From: Singulisphaera acidiphila DSM 18658
GTDB lineage: Bacteria; Planctomycetota; Planctomycetia; Isosphaerales; Isosphaeraceae
Reading direction: 5' to 3'
DNA: 64,000 nt
Assembly (NCBI RefSeq): GCF_000242455.2
Contig: NC_019892.1
Location: forward strand, 806,001 to 870,000
Below the pieces are notes generated by a model. That model was not told the origin of the DNA. It saw only the letters and a list, made by a program, of their open reading frames with translations, and ran no database searches. A program made the translations under genes and the position numbers. Positions 25,829 through 35,076 of this stretch are shown one piece after another. Each line of letters starts with the position of its first letter. Position 1 is the first letter of the stretch.

Positions 25829-26275
25829 TCAGTCCTTATCCCGCTTCAAGACAAGCACGCTCGGATGTCCGTCGTCGCCATCCTTGAACTCGGTCGGACG
25901 ATCTTTGCCTGGGCCGCCGTTGCAGATTTTGATGGTGTCGGCATCGACGAGTTCGTAGAGGCCCTTGTTATCGGGGGCCTCGTTTCCGTCGGGGCCGGTG
26001 AACTTGACCCAGTCGACGGTCTTGACCGGCTTGGCCGTCTCGTCGAGCTTGATCTCCCCCTTGATCTCAAACCCCTGGCCGTCAGGCGCCGAGCCCGAGG
26101 CGGTGACGGCCTTTCCCTTGATCAGGATGGAAAGCGTAAAATTCTTTTCCGGCCCAATCGTGGTTTTCCACTTCCCTTGAAATTTCCCGAGGTCACCTTG
26201 GGGGGCGTCGTCGGCCGCCGCGACCAGCAGCGGGAGGAAGACCGCAACCAAGGGGGCAAATCGTGACGCGTTCAT
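25829..26275 (-). CDS. Secreted TIGR03067-domain protein
   Basis: This 148-aa protein has a signal peptide (about residues 1-20, ending LLVAAADD). The single domain opens KFQGKWKTTIGPEKNFTLSI, the W-containing start of the TIGR03067 family that is greatly expanded in planctomycetes. It closes with DTIKICNGGPGKDRPTEF and VLVLKRD, matching the family's C-terminal hallmark. The domain is predicted to be a lipocalin-like beta barrel. Function is unknown. It is divergent from the Tex-like gene. Confidence 0.9.
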   Translation of the reverse strand: MNASRFAPLVAVFLPLLVAAADDAPQGDLGKFQGKWKTTIGPEKNFTLSILIKGKAVTASGSAPDGQGFEIKGEIKLDETAKPVKTVDWVKFTGPDGNEAPDNKGLYELVDADTIKICNGGPGKDRPTEFKDGDDGHPSVLVLKRDKD

Positions 26276-26717
26276 GGGTCGTACTCCACTCGAGTGAGGG
26301 GGTCAGAAATGCCCCGGATCGGCTTGCTGGACGCTCTGCAATCGAGGTTCAGGCCGTGGAGGGGCGGGTTGCTCAGCAGTACCTGCCCGCCGGATCCCTG
26401 GTTTCAGATTCTCCCTTTTCCGACTCGCCGCTCTTCGGCGGGATTGCCGATCGGGAGACGTCCCGGATCCGTTCCGTAAAATCTGCCCAGTTTCGCCAGA
26501 ATGGCGCCAATCTCCGAACCGTTGACCGACGCGAGAGTTTCGGTGCGCAGGATTGAATTGAGTTGGCTTGACAGAGACACTATGATCCTCTAAATTGGCC
26601 CAACTGTTCCGACTAGCGGTGTTGCCCCGCGCGCTCTTACCGCGACTTCAGAACGCGGTGGCGGACTCTTTTCCGCCTCGTCGTCGCCGTCTTTTCTCAT
26701 CTAGGTGCAAAGCCTCC
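26276..26717. other. Intergenic between divergent genes
   Basis: It holds the upstream regions of the TIGR03067 gene and the Tex-like gene. The open frame of the latter extends back to 26595 without an ATG, but this part does not look conserved. No RNA gene seen. Confidence 0.4.
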
Positions 26718-29700
26718 ATGGACACCCCGATTCAGGTCGACCTGGGCCGGATAGCGCAGGACCTTCAGATCCGGCGCGTGCAGGTGGAGAGCGTCGTCCT
26801 GTTGCTCGACGAAGGCAACACGGTGCCGTTCATCACTCGCTACCGGAAGGAGCGGACCGGCAACCTGAACGAGGTGGCGATCCGGGAGATCCAGCTTCGC
26901 GTTGGTCGCCTCCGAGAACTCGCCGACCGCAAAGAAACGATCCTCAAAACGATCGAAGCGCAAGGCAAGCTCAGCGATGAACTCGCTGCCGCCATCCGCC
27001 AGGCTGACAATCCCAAACGGCTCGAAGACCTCTACCTGCCGTTCAAGCCGAAGAAAAAAACCAAGGCATCGGAAGCTCGCGACAAGGGACTCGAACCGCT
27101 GGCTTTGCGGATCTGGAACCGCGACGAGACTCTCACCGACCTGACTGCCGCCGCTGCGGAATTCATCAATCCCGAAAAAGAGATTGATACCGCTGAGAAG
27201 GCCCTCGAAGGGGTCCGCCACATTCTGGCGGAGGCGATCAGCGAAATGGCTCCGGTGCGCGATGCGGTTCGCCGCGTCGTCTGGAAGACCGGCAAGATCG
27301 TCACCTCGAAGACCGAGATCCCGGAAGGGCAAGGGCTCGAGTATCGCGACTACTTCAACTACTCCGAGCCGATCTCGCACATCCCGCCGCACCGGGTCCT
27401 GGCGATCAACCGTGGCGACAAGGAAGGGCCGCTCAAGGTCAAGCTTGACGTCCCGCGCCCGGAAGTCGAAGCGGCAACTTGCTCGCAACTGCCGCTGGAA
27501 GGTCACCCGCATTCCGAGTTTTTCCACTCCGCCGCGCTCGACGCACTCGACCGTCTGCTGATGCCCAGCATGGAACGCGAAGTGCGCCGCGACCTGACCG
27601 ACCTGGCCGAGCGGCATGCGGTGGACGTCTTCGCCCGCAACCTTCGCAGCCTCCTGCTTCAGCCGCCGATTCCGTCACAGGTTGTCCTGGCGATCGACCC
27701 CGGCTTTCGCACCGGGTGCAAGGTCGCGGTGCTCGACGGGCATGGCAACCTGCTGGAACATGGGGTCATTCATCCCCATCCTCCCCAGAATCGCCGCTCT
27801 GAGGCCAAGCTCTTCTTGAAGGACTTGGTGGGACGGCATCAAGTGGGGGTCATTGCCATCGGCAACCAAAGCGCCTGCCGCGAGACGGAAGAACTGGTCG
27901 CCGAGGTCATCGCCGAGGGAACCTTCTTCAATGAAAACCCTGGCGTGACCGACTTCCCCGGGGCCCCCGTGACTTCGAACGCCGGGCCCGCTCCGGAGCA
28001 CTCTGCTCACGAGGACGAGGCGGCCGTTGAGGAGGGGACGGAAGAGGCCGACGCGGTTGACGAATCGGCCGCTGTCGTTGCCGAGGGAGCCTCCGAGCCG
28101 GCTTCGGACCCGGATGCTTCCGAGGACCCTGCGGACCAAGGCCCGAACGTGGCCCCGGGAGCCACCTTCGGCAACCCGGCCGAGGCCTTGCCGCCGATCT
28201 CCGGGGGAGCCCCTGATTCGGGCCCCTCGTCGGAAGTGGAGCGATCGACTGAGCCCGAGGCTTCGACTCCGGCCGGCGAAGAGACCCCTGCCCCGGCGAC
28301 GGCTGAGGCGACGGAACCTGCCGCTGCTCCGGTGACGGCTGAGGCCGCGACCTCTCCGCAGACGGAGCCGGGGGATTCGACCCCGACGGCCCCGGCGACG
28401 GAGACCGAAGCACCGGCTCCCGCCCCCGCCGAAGCGCAAGCTCAACCGGAAGGGGCCGAGGCTCCGGCCGTCGCTCCTACAACACCGACTCCCGCTGCGG
28501 CTCCGGCCGCCCAGACGAAGCGTGAGCGGGGTCAGAAGCAATCACAGCCTCGTCCGCCCCGGCCCAAGCCGGTGCCGTTGCCTCCCAAGCCGCACGCGGC
28601 CGACAGCCAGCTCTCGCAGTTGACCTACGTCATCGTCAACGAGGCGGGAGCCAGCGTCTACTCGGCCAGCCCGGTCGGCCGCGAAGAGTTCCCCGACTTC
28701 GACGCCACGCTCCGTGGGACGATCTCGATCGGCCGGCGGCTCCAGGATCCGCTCTCCGAACTCGTCAAGATCGAGCCCCAGAGCATCGGGGTCGGCCTCT
28801 ATCAGCACGACATCAACTCCAAGCAACTGAAAGAGTCGCTGGAGTCGGTGATCGCCAGCTGCGTGAACTTCGTGGGGGTGGACCTGAACACGGCGAGCGT
28901 ACCGCTCTTGCGGCACGTCTCAGGCATGAATCAGCTCACCGCCCGCCGGCTGGTGGACTACCGTAAAGAGAAGGGACCGTTCACCACTCGCGAGCAGTTG
29001 ACGCAGGTCGAGGGGATCGGGCCGGCGACTTACACGCAGGCGGCCGGGTTCTTGAAGATCCGGGAAGGCGAGCATCCGCTCGACCGGACCTGGATTCACC
29101 CGGAGAGCTACGAGGTGGCCACCCGGCTCCTCGAGAAGCTCGGCTTCGCCCCCGACGTGGTTCGCGATAAGGCTCAGCTTCCTGCTCTTCATGCGAAGCT
29201 GAACGAGGCCGATGTGCCGGCCCTGGCTCGCGAGCTCGAGGTCGGTGAGCCGACCTTGCACGACATCTTCGAGGCCCTGGCCCGGCCGGAGCGCGACCCG
29301 CGTGACGACCTGCCCAAGCCGATCTTCAAGAAGGGTGTGCTCAAGCTCGAGGATTTGACCCCGGGCATGGAGCTGAAGGGAACTGTCCTGAACGTCGTCG
29401 ACTTTGGCGCTTTCGTCGACATCGGCCTCAAAGACTCAGGGTTGGTTCATATCAGTCAGCTCGCCAACCGTTACATCAAGAGTCCGCACGACGTGGTGAG
29501 CGTTGGCGACGTGGTGACGGCCTGGGTGATGGGGGTCGACCACGAGCGGAAGCGCGTCTCCCTGACGATGGTCAAGCCGGGCACCGAACGTCCTCGAGGG
29601 GGGCACGGTCCTGGATCTGAAGCCAGAGGGGGTGGAGGCGGCGGCCGTCGCGGAGCACCCGAAGGACAAGAAGGGCGAGGAGCCGGCGCAGGCCGTCCTC

Positions 29701-30197
29701 CGCGTCGCGAGGGGTCAGCTCCGCCCGCTTCGCAGCCGGCGGGTGCTGGTACACCTTCTGCGGGAGGTGCACCGCCGCGGCGTCCCGAGGGACCAGCGGG
29801 TCACAGACCGGGTGGGTTCCGTCCTGGCCAAGGGCAAGGAGGAGCCGGACGCGGTGGTGCTCGGACCTCGCATGGCGGCGGCCCCGGGCGGTACGAGCGG
29901 GCTCAACAGCCCCCACGACCGACCCTGCCTCCCCGTCCCGCGAAGCCGGCCCCGCCGCCGCCGCCGCTGTCGAAGGACGCGTTGGCGGGCAGCGTCCCGC
30001 TCCGCAGCTTCGGCCAGCTCAAGCAACTTTGGCAGGCACGCGTCGACGAGCCGGTCGAAGGGGAAACCCCTGCCTCGACCGACACCGGCGCGGAGCAGCA
30101 GGCACAAGCTCAGACGCCGGCCACGCCGCCGGCCCCCGCTCAGGAGGCTCCTGCCCCCACGCCAGCGGAACCGGCCGGTGACGAGTCCGCGAGCTGA
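26718..30197 (+). CDS. Tex-like S1 RNA-binding protein with large insertion in the YqgF domain
   Basis: It has 1159 aa from the ATG at 26718; Tex proteins are usually about 720-800 aa. Order: Tex N-terminal domain (about 1-190, with NTVPFITRYRKERTGNLNE), then YqgF/RNase H-like domain starting VVLAIDPGFRTGCKVAVLDG (about 318). An Ala/Pro/Glu/Thr-rich insertion (about 410-630) precedes the rest of YqgF (YVIVNEAGASVYSAS). Next come helix-hairpin-helix segments (VDLNTASVPLLRHVSGMN, about 720-780), S1 domain (GTVLNVVDFGAFVDIGL, about 880-955) and a Gly/Arg/Pro-rich tail. Tex is an RNA-binding, transcription-associated protein. Two terminator hairpins follow. Confidence 0.92.
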   Translation: MDTPIQVDLGRIAQDLQIRRVQVESVVLLLDEGNTVPFITRYRKERTGNLNEVAIREIQLRVGRLRELADRKETILKTIEAQGKLSDELAAAIRQADNPKRLEDLYLPFKPKKKTKASEARDKGLEPLALRIWNRDETLTDLTAAAAEFINPEKEIDTAEKALEGVRHILAEAISEMAPVRDAVRRVVWKTGKIVTSKTEIPEGQGLEYRDYFNYSEPISHIPPHRVLAINRGDKEGPLKVKLDVPRPEVEAATCSQLPLEGHPHSEFFHSAALDALDRLLMPSMEREVRRDLTDLAERHAVDVFARNLRSLLLQPPIPSQVVLAIDPGFRTGCKVAVLDGHGNLLEHGVIHPHPPQNRRSEAKLFLKDLVGRHQVGVIAIGNQSACRETEELVAEVIAEGTFFNENPGVTDFPGAPVTSNAGPAPEHSAHEDEAAVEEGTEEADAVDESAAVVAEGASEPASDPDASEDPADQGPNVAPGATFGNPAEALPPISGGAPDSGPSSEVERSTEPEASTPAGEETPAPATAEATEPAAAPVTAEAATSPQTEPGDSTPTAPATETEAPAPAPAEAQAQPEGAEAPAVAPTTPTPAAAPAAQTKRERGQKQSQPRPPRPKPVPLPPKPHAADSQLSQLTYVIVNEAGASVYSASPVGREEFPDFDATLRGTISIGRRLQDPLSELVKIEPQSIGVGLYQHDINSKQLKESLESVIASCVNFVGVDLNTASVPLLRHVSGMNQLTARRLVDYRKEKGPFTTREQLTQVEGIGPATYTQAAGFLKIREGEHPLDRTWIHPESYEVATRLLEKLGFAPDVVRDKAQLPALHAKLNEADVPALARELEVGEPTLHDIFEALARPERDPRDDLPKPIFKKGVLKLEDLTPGMELKGTVLNVVDFGAFVDIGLKDSGLVHISQLANRYIKSPHDVVSVGDVVTAWVMGVDHERKRVSLTMVKPGTERPRGGHGPGSEARGGGGGGRRGAPEGQEGRGAGAGRPPRREGSAPPASQPAGAGTPSAGGAPPRRPEGPAGHRPGGFRPGQGQGGAGRGGARTSHGGGPGRYERAQQPPRPTLPPRPAKPAPPPPPLSKDALAGSVPLRSFGQLKQLWQARVDEPVEGETPASTDTGAEQQAQAQTPATPPAPAQEAPAPTPAEPAGDESAS

Positions 30198-30207
30198 ACC
30201 AAGATTA

Positions 30208-30238
30208 GGCCGGTCCCTTCGGGGCCGGCCTTTTTTTT
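30208..30238 (+). terminator. Rho-independent terminator of the Tex-like gene
   Basis: GGCCGGTCCC pairs with GGGGCCGGCC across a TTC loop, followed by eight T residues. It starts 11 bp after the Tex-like stop codon. Confidence 0.92.
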
Positions 30239-30288
30239 GTTCCGTTCGTCGGGTGGCCACGGCCTACGAATTGATTGAGACCCGATTA

Positions 30289-30317
30289 CGCCGGCTCCCT
30301 TTGGGGGCCGGCGTTTT
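30289..30317 (+). terminator. Second hairpin terminator
   Basis: CGCCGGCTCCC and GGGGGCCGGCG flank a TTT loop with TTTT after it. It may back up the first terminator between convergent genes. Confidence 0.75.
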
Positions 30318-30483
30318 CGTTGGCCAAAGCCGATTCGATTCCCTGGTGGGGTGTGCCCGTCCTCCCGGGGAATGCAGGCCCATACCTCTCCTCTTCGTGT
30401 TCTTTGAGCGGCCGAAATCCGCTCTGGGCACTCATCGCAGCCCCTTTTGCTCTCTGGGGGCTGCGAACCAATCAGGCTCCTAC

Positions 30484-32529
30484 TTATTTCGCCGGTCCCT
30501 TGGCTTTGAGCTTCCAGGACTCGTCGAAGTAGCCGGACGTTTTCGTCACTCCGGTCGTGCCGTCGGTCTGGATGACGGCGTAATCTCCCAGGTGCGGAAA
30601 GAGCAAGGCGTTGGTGCCTGCGAACTCCTTGACGCCGAAGGTGTGGCCGCTGTTGACCACGACGTAGCGGTGGGTGTTGAGCGGGTTGAGAGCGATCAGC
30701 ACCGGCGCGTGGTTGTCCGCCCGATACTGGCCCGCCAGCTCGATTTCGGTCCGGCTCCAGCCCAGGGGGAGGTCGTTGACGACTCGGGAGAGGAGGCTGT
30801 TCGAGCCGGGGTCGCCGAACAGGACGAGATGGCTGGTTTCGATGTCTTCGGGGGTGACCTCGGTATCGTTCTTGATCCGGACTTCTCCCCGCATCCAGCG
30901 CCTCCAGTCGTCGGCGAATTGGTCGAGGCGGGCGTCGGCCCATTTCTGGACGTGGGGATTCCAGGGCTTGCCGGTCCCCCTTACGCAAAGGAAAGAGCCG
31001 CTGAAGGCGTCGTCGATCGGGCCTTGCAAGTTCCGCCGCTTGCCGCGTTCGGCGTTTTCCTGGAGGCGCCGCGAAGCGTCGTAATCGAGCTGGATCCATT
31101 CGTCGCCGTCGCGCTGGAAGTAGACGGAGGGGAGCAGGCCCTGGACCGCCCCCTCGAGCGGGAATTCCTGCTCTCCCAAACGGATCGATTCGGCGGCGTG
31201 GCGCTCGACGCCGAGCACGGCAACGTTCTCGATCTTGCTCACGACCGCCAGATTCCCTTGGAGTTCGGCTTCAACGGAGGCGAGGCGGTAGTGCTCCTCG
31301 AGCTGCTCGATGGAGAGCCAGGCGGCTTGGTTGTATTTCAGGGTGGAGGTGACGAACCGGATTTGCTTCGGGTTCAGGTTCGCTCCCTGGGTGGCGTGGT
31401 CGTCGTGGAAGGCCTTGAGGATCTTGGCGCTGGCCGGATCGACCTTGTGTCCCATCTTGGCCCCGACCACACGGAGGAAGTCGATTCCGTCGCCGCGCGT
31501 GAGCAGTCCCTCGGTCTTGAAGGAATAGCCCAGCGTTTTGAGGGCCTCCTCGATGTTGATCGCGGCCTGACGCTGGGGGTCGTCCTCGCCGCCATAGCCG
31601 ACGATCGGGACGTTGAACGCGTTGGCCGCGTAGTCGACGGCGTCGTAGATCCGGAGCGCCTTGGCTTCGTACTCTGGGATCGCCTCGAGTTTGGCGTAGT
31701 TCCTGGTTTCAGAGAACCCCGCGCCCGCCTCGACCGACGACCAGAAGCTTGGGTGATGCAGGCCAAGGTGCCAGGCCCCTGCCCCTCCCATCGAGAACCC
31801 ACGGAGCACGATCCGGCGGTCATCGATTGAATAGTGCCGCTTGACGGCCGCGATCGCTTCGAAGACGTCGGTCTCACCGGCCCAGCGATAGGCGTTGTTC
31901 GTTCGGCCGAAGACGTGGAGGACGATGGCGCCGTTGGCGGCCACGTCGGTATCGGCCGGGTTCGCCTTGCCGTCATGAGCCTGGATGAAGTTGACTTCGT
32001 TGAGGGTCTCGCCTCGGCCGTGCAGGACGACGTCGAGCCGAAGGCGCTTGGCGTCGGCCGTGGTCCCGCCGTTGTCGAGGTCCGGCGGAACGATCAGGGC
32101 GAAGGGCTGCACCGAGCCGTCCACCTTGGAGAAATAGCCGCGGATCGAGGAGCCGGGCGCCTTGGCCCAGGGGCGCTGGCCGTCGGCCAACTGCCGGGCT
32201 CGCTCCAGGCCTCGATCGATGACCTTCAAGGTTGCCGCGACATCCTTCTGAGCGAAGAATTCGTTGAGGCGGAGGGCCCATTCGGCGGCCTTCTGATAGA
32301 TCGCGACGTCGGCGAAGGCGTCGCGCTGCGCTCGTTCACCCGGTGGGAGTTCCGCGATGGCCTGGGTCAGTGTGGCGAGCCGGGTCTCGATCTCCCCCGT
32401 CTCCTGGGCGGTTGGCTCATACCTTGGCGGCTTCTTGAAGGTCGGCTGGGCGCTCGCCGGACTTGCTGCGAACCCCATCCAGATCAACGACACACTCAGG
32501 ATCGACCCGCGCAAGCTTCGCCCGTTCAT
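30484..32529 (-). CDS. Secreted prolyl-oligopeptidase-like serine esterase/peptidase
   Basis: It has 681 aa from the ATG at 32529, chosen because a signal peptide follows at once (SILSVSLIWMGFAASPASAQ). The frame extends upstream to 32745 without signal-like sequence. Residues about 70-190 are helical. The alpha/beta-hydrolase core shows LDVVLHGRGETLNEVNF, then the nucleophile elbow RIVLRGFSMGGAGAWHLGL (Ser). VPIVGYGGEDDPQ (probable Asp) and GAKMGHKVDP (probable His) follow. The C-terminal 300 residues form a separate beta-rich region ending before WKLKAKGPAK. Likely periplasmic; substrate may be a peptide or a feruloyl-type ester. Confidence 0.85.
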   Translation of the reverse strand: MNGRSLRGSILSVSLIWMGFAASPASAQPTFKKPPRYEPTAQETGEIETRLATLTQAIAELPPGERAQRDAFADVAIYQKAAEWALRLNEFFAQKDVAATLKVIDRGLERARQLADGQRPWAKAPGSSIRGYFSKVDGSVQPFALIVPPDLDNGGTTADAKRLRLDVVLHGRGETLNEVNFIQAHDGKANPADTDVAANGAIVLHVFGRTNNAYRWAGETDVFEAIAAVKRHYSIDDRRIVLRGFSMGGAGAWHLGLHHPSFWSSVEAGAGFSETRNYAKLEAIPEYEAKALRIYDAVDYAANAFNVPIVGYGGEDDPQRQAAINIEEALKTLGYSFKTEGLLTRGDGIDFLRVVGAKMGHKVDPASAKILKAFHDDHATQGANLNPKQIRFVTSTLKYNQAAWLSIEQLEEHYRLASVEAELQGNLAVVSKIENVAVLGVERHAAESIRLGEQEFPLEGAVQGLLPSVYFQRDGDEWIQLDYDASRRLQENAERGKRRNLQGPIDDAFSGSFLCVRGTGKPWNPHVQKWADARLDQFADDWRRWMRGEVRIKNDTEVTPEDIETSHLVLFGDPGSNSLLSRVVNDLPLGWSRTEIELAGQYRADNHAPVLIALNPLNTHRYVVVNSGHTFGVKEFAGTNALLFPHLGDYAVIQTDGTTGVTKTSGYFDESWKLKAKGPAK

Positions 32530-33093
32530 GAGCACACCCGTGTTGCGACTTCGAGGGAGATCATCCACGCAAGGAGTCCCGGATTGTATCGCAGCCGGCC
32601 CCTCTTCCACACATCGCCCACTTTTTTTCCAAAGGGGGAAGGCGATTGGTCCACTGATTCCCGCTTGCTGGAGCGGTTGGACTCCAGAGATACTCATGAT
32701 GAGAGGGGCCGAAGGAGCGGGCTGCCGCCGCATTTTCTTTCGCATAACCTCTGGTTTTGCAACGGGTTGGGCGGCTTGGCCGTTCCATAGTGCGGCGCTG
32801 GCAGCTCACCTTCGGTGGCCTGTTGAGGCGGGATTGAGGAGGGAGTAGGCCGATGGGTGCAGGGAGGCGATGCGGGCGAAGTCCCCTTTGGTTCCGCCGG
32901 AGGACTGGCTATAATCCTCAGATGCTATGAGACTTGGAGCGTGCTGGCTGGGTTTCGTCCTTCGGTCTTGACCGGATGGGCGGAGAACCCTTGTTTTTAT
33001 GAATTGCCGACGATCGATCGATCCCTGATGCATTTTGCTTGCGACCGGCTCAGGAGTTCGGCCCCCTCGCCTTGAAAGGGATGGACGGAGCCT
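32530..33093. other. Intergenic between divergent genes
   Basis: It should contain the promoters of the secreted esterase (minus) and of the ABC transporter operon (plus). GGACGGAG lies just before the ATG at 33094. No ORF with support. Confidence 0.45.
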
Positions 33094-34305
33094 ATGGGTT
33101 CGTTTGCCTGGCGCAACCTTTTGACCCGCCCGCTGCGGACGCTTTTGGCGTTGATTGGCCTCTCAATCCCGATTCTCGGCGTGATGGGCCTGTTCAGCGT
33201 GTCGCAGGGGTTGCGGAATCTGGTGGGGGACACGCTCAGCCGGGTCGAGGGGGTGATGGTCCTTCGCGAGAATTCGCCGAGTCCGGTCTTTAGCGACCTC
33301 GAGGCGGATTTGGCCGCGACGCTCAAGGGGATTCCCGGCGTTCGAGTGGTGGCCCCCGAGATCTGGAAGGTTGCGCCGAACATCGAGGGAAGAACGATGT
33401 TCAGCAAGCTCATGGGGGGGGGAGGTGCCAAGAGCATCCTCGACCAACCCGTGATCCAGGGGCAGGACATTATTGCCCATCAGCATCTGAAGAGCGCTGT
33501 CTATCCCCGCGCGATGCAGGAACGCAAGGGTGAGGGGCGATTCCTGGTTCCCGCCGACAAAAACAAGCCGAACGTCGTGATCAGCAAGAAGCTGGCCAAA
33601 GACTACCCCACAGCCGATGGGACACCGAGGAAGGTGGGGGACACGCTTCAAATTGGCGGTCGACCGTTCCATGTCGTGGGGATCTACGACACCGGGTCGA
33701 TACTTCTCGACGTCGTGATCGTGATGGACATCGACATGGCCCGAGACTTGTTGGGAGTCTCGAAAGATATGGTTTCGAGCTACTATGTCGAAACCAATGA
33801 TGCGACCAAGAACGACGAGATCTCGGAGGCCATCGAGAAGGTGCTGCCTGGGGTCGACGCTCGGAGCATGTCTGAGTTCATGGCCAATTTCGGCTCGATG
33901 ATGGGGCAAATCGACAAGTTCTTGATAATGACCGTCAGCCTGGCCCTTCTGGTCGGTGTGGTTGGGATCATCAACACGATGCTGATGAGCACGACCGAGC
34001 GGTTCGTCGAGTTCGGCGTCTTGCGGACCAACGGCTGGTCTCAGGGAAACATCTTGACCTTGGTGACGCTCGAAAGCGCCTATCTCGGCTTGCTCTCGGG
34101 GATCGTCGGGTGCGTCCTGGCTCTGTTGGGGACCCTGGTGGCGAACCTGTTCGTCGAGGGGGGAATGCGGCTCTCGATCCCAGGCTGGCTCTACGTGCTG
34201 GGGATCATGCTGTCGGTCGTCACGGGTACGCTGGGGGGTCTCTATCCGGCGTGGCGGGCGGCGCGGCTCGTGCCGATGGATGCGATCCGGGTGGGATCGC
34301 ACTGA
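33094..34305 (+). CDS. ABC transporter permease, FtsX/MacB type
   Basis: This 403-aa permease has an N-terminal transmembrane helix (LRTLLALIGLSIPILGVMGL, about 15-35), a periplasmic MacB-like domain (about 45-260) and three C-terminal helices. These begin FLIMTVSLALLVGVVGIINT, with the family's IINTMLMSTTERFVEFGVLR coupling motif, and end GGLYPAWRAARLVPMDAIR. Such permeases move lipoproteins, peptides or drugs out of the inner membrane, or act mechanically. It is followed after 24 bp by its ATPase. No membrane fusion protein is next to it. Confidence 0.93.
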   Translation: MGSFAWRNLLTRPLRTLLALIGLSIPILGVMGLFSVSQGLRNLVGDTLSRVEGVMVLRENSPSPVFSDLEADLAATLKGIPGVRVVAPEIWKVAPNIEGRTMFSKLMGGGGAKSILDQPVIQGQDIIAHQHLKSAVYPRAMQERKGEGRFLVPADKNKPNVVISKKLAKDYPTADGTPRKVGDTLQIGGRPFHVVGIYDTGSILLDVVIVMDIDMARDLLGVSKDMVSSYYVETNDATKNDEISEAIEKVLPGVDARSMSEFMANFGSMMGQIDKFLIMTVSLALLVGVVGIINTMLMSTTERFVEFGVLRTNGWSQGNILTLVTLESAYLGLLSGIVGCVLALLGTLVANLFVEGGMRLSIPGWLYVLGIMLSVVTGTLGGLYPAWRAARLVPMDAIRVGSH

Positions 34306-34329
34306 TCGATAGGATGAGCAAGGTGAGCG

Positions 34330-35076
34330 ATGATTGACGTGGTCGACGTGCGGAAGTCGTATCGAAGCGGAGACCGTACGGTCGACGCCCTCCGTGGGGT
34401 CCGCTGTCGCGTGCCCAAGGGGCGGTTCGCGTTTATCGTCGGTCCCTCCGGGTCGGGCAAGAGTACCTTGCTCTACCTGCTCGGCGCTCTCGACCGTCCG
34501 ACCTCCGGGTCGATCCTGGTCGAGGGGCAAGACCTGACCACGATGTCCGAGGCCGAGCAGAACGCGTATCGCCGCGATCGGGTCGGGTTCATCTTCCAGT
34601 CGTTCAACCTGATCAGCAACCTGACAGCCGTCGAGAACGTGCTGGTCCCCTTCCTGCCGCGCGGGATGACGCCCGAGCTGAAGGAGCGGGCCGAAGCGTT
34701 GCTCAGAGACGTCGGCCTGGGCGATCGGCTCGACCATCGCCCTTACCAGATGTCGGGCGGCGAGCAGCAGCGCGTCGCGATCGCACGCGCCCTGATCAAG
34801 GATCCGATCCTCGTGCTGGGCGATGAGCCGACCGGCGAACTCGACTCGAAGACGGGTGACGAGATCTACCGGATCCTTCGCCGGCTGCAAGTCCAGCGGG
34901 AGACGACCCTGGTGATCGTCACCCACGACCGGCGCTTCATCACCCCCGACGACCTGGTGCTCGAGATCCAGGACGGTGTCCTCAAAGTTGACGACAGCCT
35001 GTTAGAGGCGGAGGATGACCTTCCCGAAACCATGATTGGATTCGAGCCGGGTCTGCGCCGCCCGGACGTCGTCTAG
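34330..35076 (+). CDS. ABC transporter ATP-binding protein, LolD/MacB type
   Basis: The 248-aa ATPase has Walker [16 protein letters not shown] (about 37-51), Q-loop [18 protein letters not shown], signature [15 protein letters not shown], Walker [15 protein letters not shown] and switch His in VIVTHD. This layout matches the LolD/MacB/FtsE group that pairs with FtsX-like permeases. The last 25 codons ([18 protein letters not shown] and on) overlap the 3' end of the convergent quinone oxidoreductase gene by 75 bp. Confidence 0.95.
   Translation: MIDVVDVRKSYRSGDRTVDALRGVRCRVPKGRFAFIVGPSGSGKSTLLYLLGALDRPTSGSILVEGQDLTTMSEAEQNAYRRDRVGFIFQSFNLISNLTAVENVLVPFLPRGMTPELKERAEALLRDVGLGDRLDHRPYQMSGGEQQRVAIARALIKDPILVLGDEPTGELDSKTGDEIYRILRRLQVQRETTLVIVTHDRRFITPDDLVLEIQDGVLKVDDSLLEAEDDLPETMIGFEPGLRRPDVV

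Noticed and set aside
29632..31830. 732-codon plus-strand frame
   Set aside because: It is out of frame with the Tex tail and antisense to the secreted esterase; the esterase has catalytic motifs and a signal peptide.
33163..34926. 587-codon minus-strand frame
   Set aside because: Antisense shadow of the ABC permease and ATPase, both with complete family motifs.
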